Below, one piece after another: positions 57,359-64,000 of a stretch of 64,000 nucleotides of DNA. The notes below the pieces were generated by a model that was not told the origin of the DNA, searched no databases, and saw only the letters and a program-made list of their open reading frames with translations. The stretch covers positions 22,347 to 86,346 of the forward strand of contig JAAWBG010000017.1 in assembly GCA_022792535.1 (NCBI GenBank), written 5' to 3'. The first letter of the stretch is position 1; each line of letters opens with the position of its first letter. The stretch is from Lachnospiraceae bacterium. Lineage in GTDB: Bacteria; Bacillota; Clostridia; Lachnospirales; Lachnospiraceae. A program made the position numbers and the translations under genes.

Positions 57359-58537
57359 TCAGACATCCTTTTTTATCCCGCTGCTGCCGAAATTGCAATA
57401 TGCATATTCATTATCTTTTCCTTTTCTCCAGCCCCGACAGACTGTCTTATTCTTTCCTGTCTGCTTTGCTTCATACAAGGCCTCATCCACCTCTTTGAAC
57501 AGTAGAATTCCATTTTTATCCTTGGGATGTACCTCTATCATACCGAGAGAAATTGTAATTTTTCCCGTAACGCCCTCCACCGATGTTTCCTCCACAGCCC
57601 GGCGTATTCGTTCCGCTACGGTATAAGCTTCCATCTCTCCTTTTCCAGCCAGAATTAAGCCGAATTCTTCTCCTCCATATCTGGCCGCAATATCTTCTTC
57701 CTCTATATTTTCCTGAATCAAGGATACAATTTTCAGGATCACATTGTCCCCTATGGCGTGGCCAAAGGTGTCGTTAATTTTTTTAAAATTATCAATATCA
57801 ATGATAATCAAAGATAAGTGATATTCCTCATTACATTTCTGAAGCTGTTCATTTAGCTTATCATAAAACATTTTGTGATTATAAAGTCCCGTCATAGAAT
57901 CACGCTGGGCAATCTCTAATATCTTCTCTTTCTCTTCATGTATCTTCTGGTTCTCCTGCTCAAAATTTACCACCACAGAAGTCAGAACTTTACTGAAAGA
58001 AAAAGCCACTAAAGTAAATCCCACAAAAATAACCAGATACACTTCCCGGCTGTTGTCTGGCTGAAATTCCGTAGAGGGAATCAATCCATAGGTAATAGAC
58101 GCATATACAAAAATACACATGGCAAAAGCCACATATCGAAAAAATTTTTCTCGATAAACATTTGCAAAAATAACAGGATAGGTCAAAATCATGCACATGT
58201 AAGAAACAGAGCTGTGCACTGCCACAACTGTTCCCAGCAGCACAAACTGCATTAAAATAAACAGCACCGTCACAACCCGTTCCCCCAGCAGATTTCCCAA
58301 AAACCGAAAGATCAGCTCCATGCACACTGCTTCCAAGACGATCATAATACTGGGCCTTACAATAAATGTCTGCCAGTATTCCTCTCTGCTGCACCCTGGT
58401 ACCGGCTGGTAAAAGATAAACAATAACACCTGTATCACCAACACAAGGGCTATGCTGATCCAGATCCAGCGCATCACTTTTTTATTCCATTCTGTTATAC
58501 TTACATAGGCAATCTTTCGATTCGTCATTGTTTTCAA
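57359..58537 (-). CDS. Membrane-bound diguanylate cyclase (GGDEF)
   Basis: 392-aa protein: five or six membrane segments in residues 22-190, a coiled coil (EQENQKIHEEKEKILEIAQRDSMTGLYNHKMFYDKL) and a GGDEF domain with active site ARYGGEEFGLIL and DIDNFKKINDTFGHAIGDNVL. It should make cyclic-di-GMP. The product-inhibition RxxD motif five residues before GGEEF is absent. The start is a TTG at 58537 with GGAG five bases upstream, better spaced than the ATG three codons later. Confidence 0.9.
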   Translation of the reverse strand: MKTMTNRKIAYVSITEWNKKVMRWIWISIALVLVIQVLLFIFYQPVPGCSREEYWQTFIVRPSIMIVLEAVCMELIFRFLGNLLGERVVTVLFILMQFVLLGTVVAVHSSVSYMCMILTYPVIFANVYREKFFRYVAFAMCIFVYASITYGLIPSTEFQPDNSREVYLVIFVGFTLVAFSFSKVLTSVVVNFEQENQKIHEEKEKILEIAQRDSMTGLYNHKMFYDKLNEQLQKCNEEYHLSLIIIDIDNFKKINDTFGHAIGDNVILKIVSLIQENIEEEDIAARYGGEEFGLILAGKGEMEAYTVAERIRRAVEETSVEGVTGKITISLGMIEVHPKDKNGILLFKEVDEALYEAKQTGKNKTVCRGWRKGKDNEYAYCNFGSSGIKKDV

Positions 58538-58674
58538 GTTCGCTCCTATTTGCTGGCATTTTTACTCTGTATCTCTATACGTATCATATCTGTCGATATT
58601 ATATCATAAAACGAATAATACCGAAAGATTTTTTTCATTCCTCTTGTGCAGGCATACATACTATTTTCATTTTA

Positions 58675-58775
58675 AATAGGAAGACACTTTCACACCTTCC
58701 TGTGACAATGTCTTCCTATTAAACAGACGGCCGCTTTTACGTCTTATTTCTTTTCCGCCCCACGATATAAAAATC
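58675..58775. repeat. Hairpin-rich intergenic element, copy C
   Basis: AATAGGAAGACA (58675-58686) pairs with TGTCTTCCTATT (58709-58720) around TTTCACA..TGTGA, as in the copy A stem at 2875-2925. ACGGCCGC, TTATTTCTTTTCCGCC and CACGATA follow in the same order as copy A. It occupies the gap before the MntP-like gene. Confidence 0.65.
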
Positions 58776-58790
58776 TTTTTCCTTCCTCAT

Positions 58791-59369
58791 CTATATCAGA
58801 TTACAGATATGGCTTATGATAACATACACGCCGCCTGCCATCAGCAGGGCCCCGCCTGTGAGATAGGCTTTTATTTTATGTTCGAATCCCAGACGGTATC
58901 CTGTATACATTCCAAATACTGTTACCAACACAGTTATGATTGTAACCAGCAGCAAAATAATACCCATACTGCCCTTAAGAAATCCAAAGGCAAGTCCCGC
59001 AAGCAGCGTACACACTCCATTTCTTGCATAGAGCTTGATAAATTCTGCAATCGGAAGGTTCTCTTTTCTGCGTTCCACGACCCTTTCGTTCCGCCAGGCT
59101 TTCAAAAAGAGACGAAGTCCAAGACACAGGAAGATAACTGCCGCTGCCACTTGCCCCAAAAATATTTCTTCTTTTTTATTTCTGCATAGGAGCTGGGAGA
59201 TCATCTCTCCCACTCCCAAAGCAGCCGCCTGGCCAATGACTAAAATGGTGCAGAACATCATTAACTGCTTTTTTTCCACCTTAGCTACCAGAGAACCCTG
59301 ACATTCCATCACCGCAAAGATGTCTAAGGAAATTCCCAATATAATGACCAACTCTTCCACAATACTCAT
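58791..59369 (-). CDS. MntP-like (DUF204) membrane protein
   Basis: 192-aa protein with six membrane segments in two repeats. GISLDIFAVMECQGSLV corresponds to the SMDAFAVxxxxG motif of the manganese exporter MntP, and AGLAFGFLKGSMG to the second repeat, but the second conserved Asp is not obvious. Probably a divergent MntP relative; substrate not certain. AGGAG before the ATG. Confidence 0.7.
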   Translation of the reverse strand: MSIVEELVIILGISLDIFAVMECQGSLVAKVEKKQLMMFCTILVIGQAAALGVGEMISQLLCRNKKEEIFLGQVAAAVIFLCLGLRLFLKAWRNERVVERRKENLPIAEFIKLYARNGVCTLLAGLAFGFLKGSMGIILLLVTIITVLVTVFGMYTGYRLGFEHKIKAYLTGGALLMAGGVYVIISHICNLI

Positions 59370-59402
59370 AACTTCACTCCTGCGTCCTTCTGACCGGCTT
59401 TT

Positions 59403-61904
59403 CTATTCTTCTTCCTCGTCTGCTTTAATTCCCTCGGTACGAAGAATAAATTTGACAGAACCTTTTGTTCCATCTGCAACTTTTGTAAAGGTCTGGTAAT
59501 CTTTTCCTGCCTCTACCACTGCCTCTAATTTCGTCAGAAGTTCTTTCACATCCCCGTTGTAAGCATCCAGCAATTTCTGGATTCCTTCTTCATCAAACTG
59601 AACCATGCCATCCATCAGTTTATCAGAGCCTTCTGCCAGCTTATTAACGCCATCTCCAATCTGTGTGGTAGCGCTGGAAAGTTTTCCTGCTCCTTCTACC
59701 AATGCGCCGTTATTGGATACCAGAGTAGACGCTCCATTTTTCAGCTGATCAATCCCTGCTGTCAGAGCCGGTACGCTGTCGTTCATGGTATTGGTTCCCT
59801 CGCTCAGGGCCTTCATACCGCTTACCAGACTGTATCCGCTTGTTTTATCTTTCGCATTGATAGCCTCTGAGATCTGTGCTTTGGTAGCGGAAACTGCTGT
59901 TAAAGTTGCAGTCTCTGCCGCTGTCTTCGCCGCTGTTTTTGCTGTATCTGCCACTGCTGCACCTACGGTATCTTTGGCTCCTGCCGCCACACCGGTTACA
60001 ATCTGAGAAGCAGTGGAGTTCATAGCTGCCTTTAAGTTCTCATTGGACATGGCAGAGGATAACGCCTGATCCTTCATATTCTTTGCTTCTGCCTGAATCT
60101 GAGCCTGATTGTTGGGAAGCTGTGCGTCTACAGTAGCTTCCAGCTGAGACATTGCGTTGGAAGCGACTGCTCCTTTTTGAGCCTCGACACCCGCCATAAC
60201 CTGATCGTATATGTTTACGGATGCCTGATTATTTTTTACTGCTGTCTGCGCCTGTGTTATTATGTTGCTTATCTCATCAGCAGTCAAGTTCGTCTTACCG
60301 CTGCTCTGCATGGTTTGCTGCACTAACGCCGCTATCGTGCCGGCAGTTAGATCTGCTGTTGCATCCTGTGTCTTTTTTTCTACCATCTTGGCCACTTCTA
60401 CTACAGCACCTTCAACAGCGGTATGTGCATTTCCTGCAATTGCACTATTTCTTGCTCCCTGGGCTGCCACCTGATCAAAGGTCTGGCTCAGCACCGTGTC
60501 CAGCACCCCGGCAGTATATTGATTTAATCCCTCTGCCACCTGGGCCTTAGCGCCTTCATTGTTGGCTAAACTATCATAGAATATGGAAGCAGCCTGGTTC
60601 TTGATAGCCTCAGTTCCTGTTTTCTTATCGCTAAAGGTACTGTCGATGGCGGCATCTGCCTGTTTGATCAAAGAATCTTTCTCATCCTTGCTCATTTTGG
60701 CTTTCAATGTCTGATCCAGCGTCTCCACGCCCTTATTTAAAGTGGCCGCACTGTTATTCAAGGTAGCGACGCCAGATGCCAATGTTCCAGAGGACCCTGC
60801 CAGCGTTTTGATTCCTTCATTCAGCTGGGAAGCCCCATTGGTATAATTGGTAATTCCATCCTTCAAGGTACCCACGCCAGATGCAAACTCTTTCATACTG
60901 TTTTTTAAAGTACCTAAGCCTTTGGACAATTCTTTCGTGCCATCAAGGAGCTGATCAGATGCGTCTGTCAATGTGTCAATATTTTCATCTAACTCATCAA
61001 AGTCGATATTCTCAGCTAGATTCGCCTCGCTGACCAGATCGTTCATAATAATGGACATGGTCATTTCCAGTGAAAAGTTTTCCACCTCTGCCGTTACTTC
61101 TACATAATCTGGAATCTCCACATCTTCATCCAGATCACCTTCTTCGATTCCCAAGCTCTCCTTCAAGCCAGGCATTGCCATACCAACTACGACTTTCTTA
61201 TCTCCATCAGAAATAACTTTTCCGTTTGTCACTTCCACATTGCTGTAATCTTCCGGCAGAATCATACCTGTCATAACAGTGAAGGGCACGTACACTTCAT
61301 GTTCTTCCCCGTCAATCACCTGGGTAGTCTTTTCGTTATTGGTGTAGTCAAAGCGGATGGTTGCCTTTCCGCTTTTCCCTGCCATCTCTTCTGGAGACAT
61401 TTCCTTGCCATCCATAAAATAAGTAACTCTCTCCGTCACGGGAAGTTCTTTCTCTGTGGTTCCCTGATAGTAAATGTCTTTGCCATCTGCCTGCCAGGTT
61501 ACCTGATCGCCCTTTTGAGTAAAAGTCTCGTCTCCTTTTACATTTTCAATCTCTTTCAGATCAGAAGCATCTTCAATGGTCGCAGCTCCATCTTCGTTTT
61601 TCAGCCATTCACTTACGATTACGCTCTTTTTGCTTCCATCTGGATTCGCCACAACGTAAACGGTTTCCTCTTTTCCCGCTTCTTTATTTTCCTCTCCTAC
61701 AGATAAGGCTTTTTCCAATGTTTCTTTTGCCTTCTCTACGGTCTCGCCATCTTCTTCCTGAGATTCCTGTACAGTGGTCTCTTTCTCCGCCAGAACTGTG
61801 TAGGCGCCTGCGCTGGTTCCTAATACTGCAATGGTAACAGCTCCTGCTGCCACACGAATCACATATTTATTTTTAAACCTTCTTTTCAACTCCAGATTCT
61901 TCAT
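59403..61904 (-). CDS. Exported heptad-repeat (LxxG) protein, partner of RND permease
   Basis: 833-aa protein. Membrane signal at residues 18-40 (VIRVAAGAVTIAVLGTSAGAYTVLA), a beta-rich domain (about 95-285), then a very long helical region with Leu-x-x-Gly heptads (LLDGTKELSKGLGTLKNSMKEFASGVGTLKDGI, LNEGIKTLAGSSGTLASGVATL, LKNGASTLVSNNGALVEGAGKLSSATTQIGDGVNKLAEGSDKL) of the TIGR03057/YhgE-Pip type, interrupted by an Ala-rich helical insert (about 410-690). It is 29 bases after an MMPL/RND permease and likely forms its extracellular scaffold. AGGAGG before the ATG. Confidence 0.85.
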   Translation of the reverse strand: MKNLELKRRFKNKYVIRVAAGAVTIAVLGTSAGAYTVLAEKETTVQESQEEDGETVEKAKETLEKALSVGEENKEAGKEETVYVVANPDGSKKSVIVSEWLKNEDGAATIEDASDLKEIENVKGDETFTQKGDQVTWQADGKDIYYQGTTEKELPVTERVTYFMDGKEMSPEEMAGKSGKATIRFDYTNNEKTTQVIDGEEHEVYVPFTVMTGMILPEDYSNVEVTNGKVISDGDKKVVVGMAMPGLKESLGIEEGDLDEDVEIPDYVEVTAEVENFSLEMTMSIIMNDLVSEANLAENIDFDELDENIDTLTDASDQLLDGTKELSKGLGTLKNSMKEFASGVGTLKDGITNYTNGASQLNEGIKTLAGSSGTLASGVATLNNSAATLNKGVETLDQTLKAKMSKDEKDSLIKQADAAIDSTFSDKKTGTEAIKNQAASIFYDSLANNEGAKAQVAEGLNQYTAGVLDTVLSQTFDQVAAQGARNSAIAGNAHTAVEGAVVEVAKMVEKKTQDATADLTAGTIAALVQQTMQSSGKTNLTADEISNIITQAQTAVKNNQASVNIYDQVMAGVEAQKGAVASNAMSQLEATVDAQLPNNQAQIQAEAKNMKDQALSSAMSNENLKAAMNSTASQIVTGVAAGAKDTVGAAVADTAKTAAKTAAETATLTAVSATKAQISEAINAKDKTSGYSLVSGMKALSEGTNTMNDSVPALTAGIDQLKNGASTLVSNNGALVEGAGKLSSATTQIGDGVNKLAEGSDKLMDGMVQFDEEGIQKLLDAYNGDVKELLTKLEAVVEAGKDYQTFTKVADGTKGSVKFILRTEGIKADEEEE

Positions 61905-61933
61905 ATTTTTCCTCCTGCAATTCTCATAAAATA

Positions 61934-64000
61934 TTATACGGTTTTAACAGCTGCCTCTGATTTGTTTTTTCCTCTTCCAAATCCAATTGTTGTCTTACAG
62001 ATAATCTTATCAAATACCATAAACATTGCCGGCAAAATAAAGATTACCACAAACATACTGATCAATGCTCCTCTTGCCATCAGGATACACAGAGAACTGA
62101 TCATGTCGATGTTGGAGTACATACCAACGCCAAAGGTTGCCGCAAAGAAACTCAATGCACTGACAAATACCGACTGTACTGAAGTGGAAAGTGCAATGGT
62201 AACAGCTTCCTTTTTATCTGCTCCCTTATTCCGCTCTTTTTTATAACGATTGGTCATCAAAATCGCATAGTCTACGGTTGCTCCTAACTGAATCGTTCCA
62301 ATTACAATGGATGCAATAAAGGGAAGGGTTGTTCCTGTGTATGCCGGAATACCCATGTTAATAAAGATCGCAAACTCAATGACTGACACCAGAATGATGG
62401 GCAGTGATATGGACTTGAATACTAACAGGATAATCACGAAAATTGCTCCGATGGATACCACGCTTACCGTCTGGAAATCCGTATTTGTAATGGAAATCAG
62501 ATCTCTGGTACAAGGCGCCTCGCCAATCAGCATACCTTCTTTATCATATTTCTTAATGACTTTGTTCAAATCATCAATCTGTGCGTTTACTTCATCTGAT
62601 GCAATAGCATATTCGGAGCTTATCAGCATTAACTGATAATTTTCATCCATCAATGCCTCTTTGATATCGTCTGGTATCATTTCTTTGGGGAAGGCGGAAC
62701 CTACAATAGAATCCATTCCCATTACAGCCTTCACACCATCTACCTGTTTCATCTCATCTATCATGGCAGTGGCGTCTTTACTGGAAAGACTGCTGTCCGC
62801 CAATACCATATGAGTGGAATTCATCTCATATTTTTCTTCCAGCTTATCTTTTGCCTGAATACTTGCCAAGTCTTTTGGAAGCGTTCCTGCCAGGTCATAA
62901 TATACGTCTGTATGAGTATAGCCATAAATTGCCGGTCCTAAAATCACCAAAAATATTACGATAAATATAGGGAACCGTTTTGTCACAAAGTTTCCGATTC
63001 CGCCCAGATCTGGAATGATCGGTTTGTGCTTTGTCTTTTCAATGGCCTTATCGAAGATCAAAATCATCGAAGGCAGAATCGTTACACATCCGATTACGCC
63101 AAATACCACACCTTTTGCCATAACAACCCCAAGGTCCATGCCAAGGGTAAAACTCATAAAGCAAAGAGCTACGAAACCGGCTACCGTTGTAATGGAACTT
63201 GCCACTACAGAAGTCAGGGTGTTGGAAACTGCATGGGCCATGGCCCTGTTTTTATCTCCGGGATAACGTTCCCTATTTTCCTCATAACTGTGCCACAGGA
63301 AAATGGAGTAGTCCATGGTAACGCCTAACTGAAGCACTGCGCTCAAAGCTTTGGTTACATAAGAAATCTCTCCCAGGAAAATGTTGCTTCCCAGATTATA
63401 GAGAATTGCCATACCGATACTCAGTAAGAAGAACACCGGCGCCAGGAAAGAGTCCATCGTCAGCGCCAGTACCAAAGAAGATAACAGCACTGCGATCAAT
63501 ACATAGATCGGCGTCTCCTTATTTGACAAATTTTTAATATCGGTAACTACCGCGGACATACCGCTGACAAAACATCTTTCATCTGCAATCCCGCGAATTT
63601 CCTCAATGGCATCCATGGTCTCATCTGCCGACATGGAAGTTTCAAACAAGATTGCCATCAACGTGCTTCCTTCGGAATTGAATTTATCCAGAAGATTCTC
63701 TGGAAGAAATTCCATAGGAATCGACAGATCTGCAATAGAATCATACCAAATTACTGTTTTTACATGGTCTACTTCTTCTATTTGTGCCTTTAACTCTACT
63801 ACGTCTTTGTTTTCCATTCCATCCAGAACACACATGGAAAACGCTCCTGTTCCGAAATCATTTACCAGAATATCCTGTCCTACCATAGTCTCAATGTCCT
63901 TTGGCAGATACGTTAAAATATCATAATTGACTCTGGTGGTTATCATGCCCAATGCTGCCGGAATCAAAAGCAGTAAACTGATAATAAAAATCGGGATACG
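61934..64000 (-). CDS. MMPL/RND-superfamily efflux permease (5' end beyond window)
   Basis: 688 residues visible, open to the right edge, with at most a few dozen missing. Two repeats, each with an extracellular domain and a five- to six-helix bundle: LSAVLQLGVTMDYSIFLWHSYEENR and IVIGTIQLGATVDYAILMTNRYKKERN contain the paired Gly-Asp-Tyr motif of MMPL/RND proton-relay helices. Probably exports lipids, drugs or peptides together with the heptad-repeat protein downstream. Substrate not known. Confidence 0.9.
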   Translation of the reverse strand, partial: RIPIFIISLLLLIPAALGMITTRVNYDILTYLPKDIETMVGQDILVNDFGTGAFSMCVLDGMENKDVVELKAQIEEVDHVKTVIWYDSIADLSIPMEFLPENLLDKFNSEGSTLMAILFETSMSADETMDAIEEIRGIADERCFVSGMSAVVTDIKNLSNKETPIYVLIAVLLSSLVLALTMDSFLAPVFFLLSIGMAILYNLGSNIFLGEISYVTKALSAVLQLGVTMDYSIFLWHSYEENRERYPGDKNRAMAHAVSNTLTSVVASSITTVAGFVALCFMSFTLGMDLGVVMAKGVVFGVIGCVTILPSMILIFDKAIEKTKHKPIIPDLGGIGNFVTKRFPIFIVIFLVILGPAIYGYTHTDVYYDLAGTLPKDLASIQAKDKLEEKYEMNSTHMVLADSSLSSKDATAMIDEMKQVDGVKAVMGMDSIVGSAFPKEMIPDDIKEALMDENYQLMLISSEYAIASDEVNAQIDDLNKVIKKYDKEGMLIGEAPCTRDLISITNTDFQTVSVVSIGAIFVIILLVFKSISLPIILVSVIEFAIFINMGIPAYTGTTLPFIASIVIGTIQLGATVDYAILMTNRYKKERNKGADKKEAVTIALSTSVQSVFVSALSFFAATFGVGMYSNIDMISSLCILMARGALISMFVVIFILPAMFMVFDKIICKTTIGFGRGKNKSEAAVKTV

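Noticed and set aside
60221..60550. Plus-strand Leu/Pro-rich open frame of 109 codons
   Set aside because: Antisense of the Ala/Gln-rich insert of the heptad-repeat protein; no ribosome site.

Overview
The window looks like a chromosomal segment of a gut Lachnospiraceae-type Firmicute (Clostridia). This is inferred from AGGAGG-type ribosome binding sites, intermediate GC, the ecfA1-ecfA2-ecfT-truA-rplM-rpsI gene order, and the mix of B12-dependent propanediol metabolism, a sigma-54-driven dihydroxyacetone PTS, many MerR/AraC/LacI regulators and chemotaxis receptors. No rRNA, tRNA or CRISPR array was seen. Most genes are on the minus strand.

1-10.0 kb is a propanediol/cobalamin island. pduA, pduB and the start of pduC (running off the left edge) begin a bacterial microcompartment operon. 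Upstream lie a Dph6-like ATPase, a hairpin-rich repeat, the 1-propanol dehydrogenase pduQ, an AraC-type response regulator and a PocR-domain sensor whose kinase module looks degenerate. Divergently, a cobalamin riboswitch with an intrinsic terminator controls the B12 importer btuF-btuC-btuD. GACAAAAT-type repeats lie upstream of both the btu and pduA promoters, suggesting one PocR-like regulon.

10.0-25.1 kb holds an araB-like kinase with a GpsA-like dehydrogenase and a divergent LacI regulator; a Nudix hydrolase with a PLD/SF2-helicase/DUF3427 protein (defence-like); a MerR-TipA regulator with its own 19-bp-spacer promoter; an NSS transporter, an FMN-binding-like lipoprotein and a chemoreceptor; and a MATE efflux pump divergent from a MerR regulator with a perfect operator dyad.

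25.1-29.9 kb is an accessory island. It carries an operon with two DUF2589-like proteins, a papain-like cysteine peptidase and two small unknown proteins, plus a small XRE regulator. Beside it are a decayed gene, a complete type I toxin-antitoxin locus (31-aa holin-like toxin with an antisense promoter) and an internally deleted IS481-type transposase.

29.9-48.4 kb is mostly core genome: rpsI, rplM, a chemoreceptor sitting inside the conserved cluster, truA, ecfT, ecfA2, ecfA1, trmL, an aminotransferase with an Lrp regulator and a HypE-like protein, a VanW-family protein, a DnaQ-like exonuclease, nth, a B12-binding radical SAM protein, and an ABC exporter operon of YxlE-F-G type with an XRE-TPR regulator.

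48.5-56.9 kb is a self-contained sigma-54 regulon: rpoN, an activator with an N-terminal HPr-like domain, dhaL-dhaM-HPr-enzyme I, and a separate dhaK. Two sigma-54 promoters and shared enhancer-like sites are visible. 57.0-64.0 kb carries an ArsR/CzrA-like repressor, a membrane diguanylate cyclase, an MntP-like membrane protein, and a heptad-repeat exported protein with an RND/MMPL permease that runs off the right edge. A family of related intergenic hairpin elements recurs near 2.9, 49.9 and 58.7 kb.
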